In this document: piece by piece, positions 42,065-49,732 of the stretch
Layout of the letters: each line of letters starts with the position of its first letter
How positions within the stretch are numbered: position 1 is the first letter of the stretch
Source: DASUPK01 sp963819715
GTDB taxonomy: Bacteria; Actinomycetota; Thermoleophilia; Solirubrobacterales; 70-9
DNA: 64,000 bases
Direction: 5' to 3'
Assembly (NCBI GenBank): GCA_963819715.1
Contig: CAWFXE010000001.1
Span: 248,001-312,000 of the forward strand
Program-made: the position numbers and the translations under genes
The notes under the pieces: generated by a model
Database searches by the model: none
What the model was told of the DNA's origin: nothing
Seen by the model: only the letters and a program-made list of their open reading frames with translations

Positions 42065-42703
42065 CTAGCGAGCCAGCTCGGCGAGGAAGGGATTCGTCGC
42101 TCGCTCGGCCCCGAGGGTCGTGACGCCCATGTGCCCCGGATAGACGGTCGTCTCGGGCGGATGGGAGTCCACCAGGGTCCGGATGGACTCCAGCAGCGTC
42201 GCCCAGTCTCCGCCGGGGAGGTCGGTCCTCCCCACCGAACCCTGGAAGAGGACATCGCCGGAGAAGATCGCGGCCCCCTCCGGGATGGAGTAGGTGACGT
42301 GGCCCGGGCTGTGGCCCGGAGTGAAGACCACGTCGATCTCCATTCCGGCAAGCTCGAGCTTCTCGCCGCCCTTGACGGTGTGGTCGGCCTCGTAGCTCTC
42401 GAACGGGCCGAAGCCGGGCCAGGGAACGAACGAGTTGATGTCGGCGAGGACCGGGGTCTCGATCTCCGGGCACCAGACCGGGGCGCCCGTGGCCTTCGCG
42501 ATCGGCGCGACCGCTCCGATGTGGTCGAAGTGCGTGTGGGTGAGCAGGATCCCCTCGATCGTGACGCCGAGCTCATCCGCCGCGGCGAGGATTCGCCCGG
42601 ACTCGTCGCCGGGGTCGACGATCAGAGCGCGATCCGACCCATCCTGGCGGAACAGGAAGCAGTTCTCGGCGATCTGGCCGACCGTGAACATTCGGACGTC
42701 CAT
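42065..42703 (-). CDS. MBL-fold metallo-hydrolase, glyoxalase II-like
   Basis: 212 residues. The zinc-binding motif is THTHFDHIGAV; further ligands are in FTPGHSPGHVTY and FSGDVLF, and YPGHMG near the C-terminus. Short hydroxyacylglutathione-hydrolase-like proteins of this kind sit upstream of hisS in many Actinobacteria. The substrate is unknown. It is 25 bases upstream of hisS in the same direction. Confidence 0.9.
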   Translation of the reverse strand: MDVRMFTVGQIAENCFLFRQDGSDRALIVDPGDESGRILAAADELGVTIEGILLTHTHFDHIGAVAPIAKATGAPVWCPEIETPVLADINSFVPWPGFGPFESYEADHTVKGGEKLELAGMEIDVVFTPGHSPGHVTYSIPEGAAIFSGDVLFQGSVGRTDLPGGDWATLLESIRTLVDSHPPETTVYPGHMGVTTLGAERATNPFLAELAR

Positions 42704-42707
42704 CGAG

Positions 42708-43121
42708 TCAGCCCTCGGACTGCTGGGGGCCGCCGGTTCGCTTCGTCTCGCGCTCGGCCCGCTTCTGCGCCTCCTTGCGGAGGTGGCGCTTGTAGAAGAA
42801 GCCGTCCATCACGAATGACATCCCCGCGTAGAGAGGAAGCATGACGACGCCGATGACGATGATGGCGATCGGGTTCTGCCCCATCAGCGCCAGGATCCCG
42901 ATGAACAGGAGCACCGCCACGCTGCCCTTCTTCAGGGCGCTGGACCAGCTCGCCGGCTGCGGCGTCCGGTCTCCCGCCTTGCCCTTCTTCTTGGTGCGGC
43001 CGCGGGCTCGGTTCTGAGCCTCAGCGCGGCTTCGCGCGCGCCCGCGGGCGGGGCGGGTGTCGATCCGGCCGCCCTGGGTGCCGCGGTGCTTGCGGCGGCG
43101 CTTCTTCTTGGTCTGCGCCAT
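42708..43121 (-). CDS. Basic two-helix membrane protein, unknown
   Basis: 137 residues. A very basic N-terminal region (KKKRRRKHRGTQGGR and more, to about residue 55) precedes two membrane segments (VAVLLFIGILALMG and IAIIVIGVVMLPLYAGMSF), then a charged tail. Such proteins often bind nucleic acid or the ribosome at the membrane, but this is only a guess. It lies 4 bases upstream of the MBL gene, so they are probably co-transcribed. Confidence 0.8.
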   Translation of the reverse strand: MAQTKKKRRRKHRGTQGGRIDTRPARGRARSRAEAQNRARGRTKKKGKAGDRTPQPASWSSALKKGSVAVLLFIGILALMGQNPIAIIVIGVVMLPLYAGMSFVMDGFFYKRHLRKEAQKRAERETKRTGGPQQSEG

Positions 43122-43131
43122 GAAGGGGAGG

Positions 43132-44019
43132 CTAGCCGAGAACGTTTTCGATCACGTCACGCTTCGGGTCGAAGTTGCGGATCGGCGGGTCGTCGGGGTA
43201 GCCCTCGACCGCGGCCTCCGGGACAAGCCCGACGAGCTCGGCCTCGATCACCCGCACGTCGTGCCGAGCGGCGAGCCGCGAGATCTCCTCGACGATCTTG
43301 GCGAGCGGCACCGCGTAGGGATCGTGGATGTTCATCGAGACCTGGGTGCGCTCGCCCTCGCGGGGCAGGCCGAGCGCGCGGACGCCCGGCAGCCCTCCCC
43401 CGGCCTCGCGCAGCTCCGCGGCGATCTCGCGGGCGATCTCGGGGTTGGGAGTGTCGAGCTCGACGTTGAATGCGACGAGCGGCTCGCGGGCTGTGACCAG
43501 AGTCGCGCCGGCACTCGGATGCGGCTCGTTCGGGCCGAGATCGGGCGCGAGCTCGCCCGACCCCATTCGCCGCGCCAGCTCCGCGGGTCCGCCCTGCCGG
43601 AAGTAGGCGCGCTCTGAGCGCGCGGGGCTTGTCGCGAGCTCTCCGTACAGGAAGACCGGGATGTCGAGGGACGCAATGCCCTCGGCGAGCTCGCGGGCGC
43701 CGGCGACCGCCGCGTCATGGCGGTCATCCGCCTGCCAGACCATCGGGCCGACGTCGAGAGCCCCGATGTGGGGATGGAGGCCCTGGTGGGAGCGCAGGTC
43801 GATCAGGTCGATCGCGTGGGCGGCGCCGGCGACGAGAGCCTCAACGAGCTTCGCCGGTTCCGCGGCCATCGTGAAGACGACGCGGTTGTGCTGCGCGTCG
43901 TAGTGGCGGTTGAGGATCCGGGCGTGCGCGCTGAGCGTCGCCTCCAGCGCGCCGATCACGCGAACGTTCCGGCCCTCCGAGAAGTTCGGGACGGCGACCA
44001 GCGGCGACTCGCCGCTCAC
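43132..44019 (-). CDS. Glutamate formimidoyltransferase
   Basis: 295 residues, corresponding to the formiminotransferase part of FTCD without the cyclodeaminase. Motifs: VAVPNFSEGRN at the N-terminus and HPHIGALDVGPMVW (catalytic His region; Arg is usual for the second residue of HPRIG). It moves the formimino group from formiminoglutamate to tetrahydrofolate in histidine breakdown, or acts in a related C1 reaction. The start overlaps the M29 gene by 4 bases. No other hut gene is in the window. Confidence 0.92.
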   Translation of the reverse strand: MSGESPLVAVPNFSEGRNVRVIGALEATLSAHARILNRHYDAQHNRVVFTMAAEPAKLVEALVAGAAHAIDLIDLRSHQGLHPHIGALDVGPMVWQADDRHDAAVAGARELAEGIASLDIPVFLYGELATSPARSERAYFRQGGPAELARRMGSGELAPDLGPNEPHPSAGATLVTAREPLVAFNVELDTPNPEIAREIAAELREAGGGLPGVRALGLPREGERTQVSMNIHDPYAVPLAKIVEEISRLAARHDVRVIEAELVGLVPEAAVEGYPDDPPIRNFDPKRDVIENVLG

Positions 44020-44963
44020 GGGACGAGCAGCTCCCCGTCGCGGACGATGGCCTCGCCGTCGAGCTCGAGAGTCGGCTTCATCACCACGCAGTCGAGGTGC
44101 ACCGGCACCTGGACGGTCCCGCCGATCCCGGCCGACGCACCGAAGGCGACGTGGATCGAGCCGAGGATCTTCTCGTCCTCGAGGATCTCGCCAGTGAGCA
44201 TGGCCTTCTCGTTGGTCCCGACGCCCAGCTCCGCGATGTTCGTGCCGTCATCGCCGTGCTCTGTGAGCAGCTCCATGAACGCCATCCCCTGCCCGCCGCG
44301 GGCCGAGGTCAGGTGGCCGCCCTCGACCACCAGCACGACTGGCTCGTCGACTAGGCCGATCCCTGCCATGGATCCGTCGACCACCAGCGTGCCGTTGCCG
44401 TCCTGCGGCGAGATGAAGCCCTCCCCGCAGGGCAGGTTCCCGAATGCGCCGGACCCCGTCAGCTCTCCTGCGTCGGGAATCGCCTCGCGCCCGGAGAGAT
44501 CCAGTCGCAGGTCGGTGCCCTTCGCGTCGGTGATGTGGGCCTCGGCGGCGCCGTCGAGGGCATCGGCAACTGCGTGGCCCTTCTTGCGAAGCCCCTCCAT
44601 GTCGGCGCTCATCACCCGGGCCAGCATGTCCTCGGTCACCCCGGGCAGCGTCGCGGCGCGAGCGCCGTTCTCCGTGGCTCGCTTGCGCGCGGCGGTGTGA
44701 GAGAGGGACTGGACGGTAGGCGCCAGCAGGACGTCCGCGACGGCCATCGCCTCGGCCACCGTCCTCGGCGGCTCGGCGGCATGCGAGGCTCGCTCGGACA
44801 TCACGGCCACCACGGCCTCGGCGCCGACGCCCGCGGCCTCGTCACGAAGCATCTCCCCCATGCGCTGGGTCGCGGGATTGCAGACGACGAGGACCTCCTC
44901 GCCGTCCTTCACGGCGAGGCAGTCGCGCACCACCGCGCGGACGGCCGCATCCAGATCGCTCAT
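44016..44963 (-). CDS. M29-family aminopeptidase-like protein
   Basis: 315 residues. It has the layout of the leucyl aminopeptidase (aminopeptidase T-like) family: GEEVLVVCNPATQRMGEMLR near the N-terminus and, in the metal-binding half, NLPCGEGFISPQDGNGTLVVD, IAELGVGTN and VHLDCVVMKPTLELDG. The Glu and His residues there match expected metal ligands. It is coupled to the formimidoyltransferase gene (ATGA). The natural substrate is unknown. Confidence 0.88.
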   Translation of the reverse strand: MSDLDAAVRAVVRDCLAVKDGEEVLVVCNPATQRMGEMLRDEAAGVGAEAVVAVMSERASHAAEPPRTVAEAMAVADVLLAPTVQSLSHTAARKRATENGARAATLPGVTEDMLARVMSADMEGLRKKGHAVADALDGAAEAHITDAKGTDLRLDLSGREAIPDAGELTGSGAFGNLPCGEGFISPQDGNGTLVVDGSMAGIGLVDEPVVLVVEGGHLTSARGGQGMAFMELLTEHGDDGTNIAELGVGTNEKAMLTGEILEDEKILGSIHVAFGASAGIGGTVQVPVHLDCVVMKPTLELDGEAIVRDGELLVP

Positions 44964-44972
44964 GCGGTCAGC

Positions 44973-46172
44973 CTATTTACTGGCCGGGCTCGGGCGACGA
45001 CTAGAGCAGCGCGTTCGCCGGGCGCCGCTCGCCGCCCCGGGCGTCCGAGGCGGCCCGGGGAAGCACGAATCTGACGCGGGTTCCGTCTCCCCCTCCTCAA
45101 GCCAGATCCGGCCGCCGTGCACCTCGATGATCGCCCGGCAGATGGAGAGCCCGAGGCCGGAGCCGCCGCTCGCCCGGGAAGCATCCCCGCGGTAGAACGG
45201 TTCGAACACCCGGTCACGGTCCCGCAGTGGGATCCCCGCCCCGGTGTCCGCGACCTCGATCTCGATCGCCTCTCCCGCCGACTCGGCCGCGACGGTCACG
45301 CTGCCGTCAGCCGGGGTATGCCGGATCGCGTTCTGGATCAGGTTGAAGAGCACCCTCTGGAGCTTCTCCGGATTCGCCCCCGGCGCGGCCAGGCCCCGCG
45401 GGACGCGGGCCTTCACAGCCACGCCCTTGGCGGCGGCCTGGGAGCGCATCGACTCGATCGTCTCGCCCACCAGCTCGTCCAGGCGGACGCGCTGCATCGA
45501 CCACTGGATCTCCCCGGCCTCGAGCCGGGTGAGCTCGAAGAGGTCGTCGACCATGGTCGCCAGCGCGGAGACGTGAAGGCTGATCTCCTCGGCGTAGCCG
45601 CCCTTTCCGGCGGCGGAGTCGAGCACGCCGTCGTCGATTCCCTGCGCCAGCAGCTGAAGGGAGGTGAGCGGGGTACGCAGATCGTGTGAGATCGCGGCGA
45701 TCAGGTCGCGGCGCGCGCGCTCGGATGCGGCCCGTCCGGCTTCGTGCTCGGCCAGGCGGGCGCGCATGGACTCCGCGGCGCGGGCGAGCTCCGCGATCTC
45801 GTCGCGTCCGCCGGTCTCGATCGGATCGCCGGGCGCGTCGCCCTCGCCGACCGCGAACAGCGCGTCCCGTACCGCCTCGATGTCCGCCCTGATCCCGCGG
45901 CTGATCAGCCAGGACGAGTAGACCGCGAGAGCGCAGGCGACGCCGAGCAGCGTCGCCAGCAGGTAGGCGTCATGGGCGGAGACGAACATCAGCTCGGCCA
46001 CCGCGCCGACCCCGGCCAGGGCCAGTCCGAAGATCAGGGCGACGCCTGCCGCAAACTGGTGCGAGAGGAAGCCGAGCCATCGCCGGTGGCGAGCCAGCAG
46101 GTGCGAGAGCACCAGCACCGGGACGCCGCAGACGGCGAGGAAGACTGCGGCCGCGAGCAGGTGCGCGCTCAT
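44973..46172 (-). CDS. Sensor histidine kinase, C-terminus changed by a frameshift
   Basis: 399 residues as read. Four membrane segments (to about 100), HAMP, then the HisKA helix with AISHDLRTPLTSL and a HATPase with NLIQNAIRHT, ADTGAGIPLRDRDRVF, and GGSGLGLSICRAII. After GGRIWLEEG the frame continues into SDSCFPGPPRTPG. Restoring one base in the C5 tract at 45089-45093 (plus strand) gives instead GDGTRVRFVLPRAASDARGG, the expected last beta strand, and a stop at 45001-45003. It overlaps the response regulator by 4 bases. Confidence 0.9.
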   Translation of the reverse strand: MSAHLLAAAVFLAVCGVPVLVLSHLLARHRRWLGFLSHQFAAGVALIFGLALAGVGAVAELMFVSAHDAYLLATLLGVACALAVYSSWLISRGIRADIEAVRDALFAVGEGDAPGDPIETGGRDEIAELARAAESMRARLAEHEAGRAASERARRDLIAAISHDLRTPLTSLQLLAQGIDDGVLDSAAGKGGYAEEISLHVSALATMVDDLFELTRLEAGEIQWSMQRVRLDELVGETIESMRSQAAAKGVAVKARVPRGLAAPGANPEKLQRVLFNLIQNAIRHTPADGSVTVAAESAGEAIEIEVADTGAGIPLRDRDRVFEPFYRGDASRASGGSGLGLSICRAIIEVHGGRIWLEEGETEPASDSCFPGPPRTPGAASGARRTRCSSRRPSPASK

Positions 46173-46855
46173 GGCTGGAACCGGTACCCGACTCCCCAGA
46201 CCGTCTGCAGCCAGCGGGGATCCGACGCGTCGGCCTCCACCTTCGCCCGCAGGCGCCTGACGTGGACGGTGACCGTGGAGGTGTCGGTGTAGAAGGCGTA
46301 ATCCCAGACAGTGTCCATCAGCTGGTCCCGCGAGAAGGCCTGTCCGGGGTGGCGCACGAGGAAGAGCAGGAGGTCGAACTCGCGCACCGTGAGCTGGACA
46401 GGCTCCCCTCTCACGGTGACGGTGCGGCCGGCCGGATCGATCTCCAGGTCGTCGAAGGCGATCGCGGGCTCGCGCTCCGGCTCGGGGTCTCCCCGGCGCA
46501 GCACGGCATCGACTCGGGCGACCAGCTCGGCGGGCGAGAACGGCTTGACCACGTAGTCGTCGGCGCCCTTCTGCAAACCGGCGACTCGGTCGCTCGACTC
46601 CCCCTTCGCGGTCAGCATGATCACCCGGGTCGGCCGCTGCCTGTGGAGCTCGTGCAGGACCTCGAAGCCGTCGAGGCCCGGGAGCATCAGGTCGAGGACG
46701 ACCAGGTCCGGTTCGGCGTCCGCCGCCAACCTGAGGGCCTCGAGACCATCGGCCGCGACTCGCGTCGAGTACCCGGCCCGCTCCAGATAGCGGGAAACCA
46801 CGTCCGTGATCACGGGCTCGTCGTCGACGACGAGGACGGAACCGCGTGTCCCCAT
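46169..46855 (-). CDS. OmpR/PhoB-family response regulator
   Basis: 228 residues from the ATG at 46855, chosen because GAAGAG lies 8 bases upstream; a GTG at 46864 is also in frame. Receiver: acidic pair in VVDDEP, phospho-acceptor Asp in LVVLDLMLPG, Lys in VVKPFSPAELV. The C-terminal winged helix ends with VHVRRLRAKVEADASDPRW and TVWGVGYRF. It pairs with the overlapping sensor kinase. Target genes are unknown. Confidence 0.94.
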   Translation of the reverse strand: MGTRGSVLVVDDEPVITDVVSRYLERAGYSTRVAADGLEALRLAADAEPDLVVLDLMLPGLDGFEVLHELHRQRPTRVIMLTAKGESSDRVAGLQKGADDYVVKPFSPAELVARVDAVLRRGDPEPEREPAIAFDDLEIDPAGRTVTVRGEPVQLTVREFDLLLFLVRHPGQAFSRDQLMDTVWDYAFYTDTSTVTVHVRRLRAKVEADASDPRWLQTVWGVGYRFQP

Positions 46856-46930
46856 AGCGGTCACTCTTCGTCGGTCCGGGCTGGCTGGGCTGCGTTACAC
46901 GTGGTCATGGCTTCCAAATGCCGCGGGCGG

Positions 46931-46961
46931 GGCGGCTCGGCCGGGAGCTGGCCGAGCCGCC
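46931..46961 (-). terminator. 12-bp GC hairpin after the beta-propeller gene
   Basis: GGCGGCTCGGCC and its exact complement enclose a 7-base loop. It lies 15 bases past the stop of the minus-strand propeller gene and upstream of the response regulator. No T tract. Confidence 0.65.
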
Positions 46962-46975
46962 CGTACCCGTGGGAC

Positions 46976-48073
46976 CTACCGCGCGGCGAGCCCCACTGCG
47001 CTCGCCGGCACTCCGCCGACCTGGTCGACCGGCGCGAGCCTGCCGTTGCCGGCGACCCTGAATGCGCCGACCGAGCCGGTGCCCGGCAGCAGGGCGAACA
47101 GCGCCCGGCTCCCGGCCGACTGGGCCAGGTCCGTCGGGGTGCTGCCGGCGCCGGTCGCAGCCGCGACCTGGGCCAGCAGGCCCAACGATCCGTCATGACC
47201 GATCGAGTAGCTCGAGATCGAGCCATCCCCGGTGTTGGTCGTGAAGGCGAATCGCCCGTTCTTCGTCACGGCGACCCAGCAGGCGGCCGCCTGGTTGTCC
47301 GGGATCGACGCGCTGATCGTGCCGAGCGCGCCATCCGAGCCGACCGTGTACGAGGACAGGGTGCTCGCGCCAGGCGCGCCACCGAAGGCCTCGGAGACGA
47401 TCAGGTGCCCGCGCCTGTCGAACTCGAACCCGAAGGGCGTCTGCCCCTCAGACGGGTGCGACACCGCCGGTCCCGGCAGGCCGTTTGAGCCCACAGTGAA
47501 CGTGTCGATCGTGTTGGTCGCCTTGTCGGTGACCACCAGCACGCCACCGCTCGGCGAGAACTCGACCTGGGCCGGTCCCGATCCAGCGATCGGCGTCGTG
47601 GAGCCGGCCAGCGGATTCAGGGTGCCATCGTGGGCGACCCGGAAACCGCTGATCGTCCCGCTGCCCGCGTTCAGCGCGTAGAGCAGCCCGCGCCGAGTTG
47701 TCAGGCTGATCGGCTGGTCGCCGCCGGACGGGACCGTGCCCCTGAGGCGGAGGCCGTGGGGGCCCACGGCGAACGCCGAGATGCTGTCGCTGCCGGCGTT
47801 GACCGCGTAGAGGAACTGGCCGCCGCGCGTCAGCCCGAGCGCCCCCTGGCTGCCGAGGCCTGCTCCGGTCCCGACGCCGCCGGTGGCAAACGATCCATCC
47901 GGCCGCAGCGAGCCGTTGCCTGCTCGGTCGAAGGCGAGCACCTTGTTCTGCGAGGCGCTGTTGCTCTCGGTGTAGACGGCGCTCCTGCCTGCGGCCGAGG
48001 CCGGTCCCGCCGCCGCGGCGAGGGCGGCAAGGGCCAGCGCGCCGCCGAGCACCGCGCGTTTCGTCGTACTCAT
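46976..48073 (-). CDS. Secreted seven-bladed beta-propeller protein, lactonase/YncE-like
   Basis: 365 residues. The ATG at 48073 has GGAGG 6 bases upstream and a signal peptide (AVLGGALALAALAAAAGPASA). Repeats with patterns such as FLYAVNAGSDSISAF, LLYALNAGSGTISGF, VVTDKATNTIDTF and FTTNTGDGSISSYS mark blades of the 6-phosphogluconolactonase-like (PF10282) fold. Secreted members rarely have proven lactonase activity, so the role is open. A frame extending further upstream is unlikely. Confidence 0.88.
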   Translation of the reverse strand: MSTTKRAVLGGALALAALAAAAGPASAAGRSAVYTESNSASQNKVLAFDRAGNGSLRPDGSFATGGVGTGAGLGSQGALGLTRGGQFLYAVNAGSDSISAFAVGPHGLRLRGTVPSGGDQPISLTTRRGLLYALNAGSGTISGFRVAHDGTLNPLAGSTTPIAGSGPAQVEFSPSGGVLVVTDKATNTIDTFTVGSNGLPGPAVSHPSEGQTPFGFEFDRRGHLIVSEAFGGAPGASTLSSYTVGSDGALGTISASIPDNQAAACWVAVTKNGRFAFTTNTGDGSISSYSIGHDGSLGLLAQVAAATGAGSTPTDLAQSAGSRALFALLPGTGSVGAFRVAGNGRLAPVDQVGGVPASAVGLAAR

Positions 48074-48186
48074 AGAACCTCCATTCCTGGGTTGGCCAAG
48101 CAACCCCAACCTAGGAGGAGAAAGCTTCGAAACCCTTACGAGAGGGCTACGGGTCACGAAACACGGGGGATGGCAGAATCGGATCC

Positions 48187-48732
48187 CTGGCCAGGACCGT
48201 CTACTTCTGCGCCGCGACCCTCGACGGCTACATCGCCACCGATGACGACGGCATCGACTGGCTGACGGGCTTCGAGCCGAACTACGAGGGCGGAGGCGAC
48301 GATGTCAACGGGTCGATCGACTCCGTCATCGAGGGGACGGGCGCGCTCGTCATGGGCTCATCCACATACGAGTTCATCCTGGGCCACAACTGGCCCTACG
48401 GCGATCGCCCCAGCTGGGTGCTGACCAGCCGGGAGCTCCCGGTTGCGGAGGGAGCCGACATCCGCTTCCACAACGGCCCGGTCGCCGAGATCCACCCCGA
48501 GATGATCGGCGCCGCGGGAGATCGCGACCTCTGGGTGGTCGGGGGCGGCCCGGTGGCGTCCGAGCTGGCCGACGCCGGCCTGCTCGATGAACTCTGGCTG
48601 ACGGTCGTCCCGATCGTTCTCGGGTCCGGCAAGCCGCTCTTCTCCCGCCCCATCAGCAAGTCGATGCGCCTGCTCGGCACGCGTACCTTCGACACCGGAA
48701 TGCTCGAGCTGCGCTACGCCTTGGCCAAGTAG
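48187..48732 (+). CDS. DHFR/RibD-C-family reductase with an apparent CTG start
   Basis: 181 residues if begun at CTG 48187: ARTVYFCAATLDGYIATDDDGID is the standard N-terminus of this family. No ATG, GTG or TTG is in frame upstream near enough; an internal ATG at 48352 would lose the first 55 residues including the first strand and substrate loop. Later motifs are VMGSSTYEFIL, DLWVVGGGPVAS and LWLTVVPIVLGSGKPLF. NADPH-dependent reductase of unknown substrate. A GGGGGA stretch lies about 15 bases upstream, a poor distance. It precedes the tRNA by 24 bases. Confidence 0.78.
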   Translation: MARTVYFCAATLDGYIATDDDGIDWLTGFEPNYEGGGDDVNGSIDSVIEGTGALVMGSSTYEFILGHNWPYGDRPSWVLTSRELPVAEGADIRFHNGPVAEIHPEMIGAAGDRDLWVVGGGPVASELADAGLLDELWLTVVPIVLGSGKPLFSRPISKSMRLLGTRTFDTGMLELRYALAK

Positions 48733-48756
48733 CCCGCCGCTACGATTTGCCGCCCC

Positions 48757-48830
48757 GCCGGAGTAGCTCAGTCGGTTAGAGCAGCGGAATCATAATCCGC
48801 GTGTCGGGGGTTCGAGTCCCTCCTCCGGCA
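48757..48830 (+). tRNA. tRNA with CAT anticodon (elongator Met or Ile2)
   Basis: 74 bases folding as a full cloverleaf: acceptor GCCGGAG/CTCCGGC, D arm GCTC/GAGC, anticodon stem GCGGA/TCCGC with loop ATCATAA, T arm GGGGG/CCCTC with loop TTCGAGT, discriminator A. CCA is not encoded. The G1-C72 pair excludes initiator tRNA. Deciding between elongator Met and lysidine-modified Ile2 needs comparison with the other CAT tRNAs in the genome. Its 3' half is duplicated at 58240. Confidence 0.95.
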
Positions 48831-48910
48831 TGAAGTTCCTGCAAATCGGAACCTTCCGCCACATGCGAACACGCGGATTCTGGATCCGCGTCAAGAATCC
48901 GCGTGTTGGG
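48789..48910 (+). repeat. Left attachment-like direct repeat (tRNA 3' half plus downstream)
   Basis: Bases 48789-48830 are identical over 42 positions to 58240-58281, running from the anticodon loop to the discriminator base. Similarity continues (about 75%) for another 80 bases on both sides of the island, including a hairpin segment. This is the pattern left by site-specific integration at a tRNA 3' end. Confidence 0.85.
48868..48907. repeat. Perfect 14-bp inverted repeat beside the tRNA
   Basis: AACACGCGGATTCT (48868-48881) and AGAATCCGCGTGTT (48894-48907) enclose a 12-base loop. The corresponding copy near 58316-58352 keeps a hairpin with a different inner sequence (CTTT/AAAG instead of ATTCT/AGAAT), suggesting that the structure is kept. 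Confidence 0.75.
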
Positions 48911-49073
48911 GAGATTCGTCACCTGACATCGGCTTAGTTCGCTTCCGCAATGTAGGCGGTGCTGGGTTCGAAAATCTGCTTGATGGCAAACCGTGCGTCG
49001 AACTCGGTCGGGTAGGGAGATTCGACGGGGCTCGGCGGAGGGAAGCCTTGGTCCCACGCGTCGAAGGAGCGCC

Positions 49074-49089
49074 GCTTTCCATGCAAAGG
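49074..49089. repeat. 16-base repeat copy 1
   Basis: GCTTTCCATGCAAAGG, a near-palindrome (CTTT...AAAG), found again identically at 53424-53439 inside the same island. Flanks differ. Confidence 0.6.
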
Positions 49090-49265
49090 AGCAGGTTCTG
49101 GCGCGGCGCATCTCGAAGTTCGGGCGGGCGGCCCCCGGGGGGCTAAGACACTTCTAATCAGGTGCTCATCGTGCGGTGAGACGCGGGTGGTTGGCTTGCC
49201 CGAGATGTCCTCCACTCCCATAGCCCTGGACCGACCGATGCCACCCCCTGCCTAGGAGGCTACAA

Positions 49266-49433
49266 GTGCACGGGCGACCGATCTGGGGGCTTAGCGCATG
49301 GACTGGATTCATCTGCGCGCTGTTCGGCTTCAGCTCGCTCGTGCACGGCGAGCTTTCGGTGGGCGTCCTGTTGATGTTGGGGGCGCTTCTCCTGTTCGGA
49401 TGGGCGATTCTGTTGGACCGCGGCCAACAGTGA
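49266..49433 (+). CDS. Small membrane protein (55 residues)
   Basis: GTG at 49266 follows AGGAGG by 7 bases, a strong ribosome binding site. The peptide has two hydrophobic segments (AWTGFICALFGFSSLV and VGVLLMLGALLLFGWAILL) and ends DRGQQ. It resembles the many short unnamed membrane proteins of Actinobacteria. Supported by ribosome binding site, composition and an intact frame, not by a known family. Confidence 0.6.
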   Translation: MHGRPIWGLSAWTGFICALFGFSSLVHGELSVGVLLMLGALLLFGWAILLDRGQQ

Positions 49434-49497
49434 GGGCAGTGCCTTGAGTGGCCTTGGCCACACAGCAACCTCCACCCGAAGCTTCGGTTCGCTAGGC

Positions 49498-49614
49498 CTA
49501 CCGGAGCGACTCGGTGTTTCTGAACCAGTGGAGCCCCACGCTGGTCCAGATGGCACCAAGGAGAAGGGCGCCAACGAGAACCACCGGCAGCACAATGATC
49601 TCGAGAGATTCCAT
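49498..49614 (-). CDS. Possible very small membrane protein (38 residues)
   Basis: ATG at 49614; the peptide MESLEIIVLPVVLVGALLLG continues with AIWTSVGLHWF and a short basic end. One membrane segment followed by an amphipathic end. No good ribosome binding site is seen, so this is weaker than the neighbour at 49266, with which it is convergent. Confidence 0.35.
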   Translation of the reverse strand: MESLEIIVLPVVLVGALLLGAIWTSVGLHWFRNTESLR

Positions 49615-49732
49615 CGTGTATCCGACGATGCAGGGAGGTCCTAAGAAGGAGATCAAGGAGGGCTCTCGGGCCTAAGTGCCTTCTAATTGCCGCCTTAGCC
49701 GGTCTTGGCCGATCGGGCCTAGGGTGACTCGA

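Larger units (their letters stand above)
48831..49265. other. Non-coding island left end
   Basis: No credible gene in 435 bases. It holds the rest of the attachment-like repeat, a perfect 14-bp hairpin (48868-48907), the motif ACCGTGCGTC near 48994 that recurs near 58440 and 60875, and one copy of the 16-base GCTTTCCATGCAAAGG at 49074. Confidence 0.6.

Noticed and set aside
48776..49111. 111-residue minus-strand frame over the tRNA
   Set aside because: It translates the antisense of the tRNA and its downstream repeat; a well-known kind of false gene.
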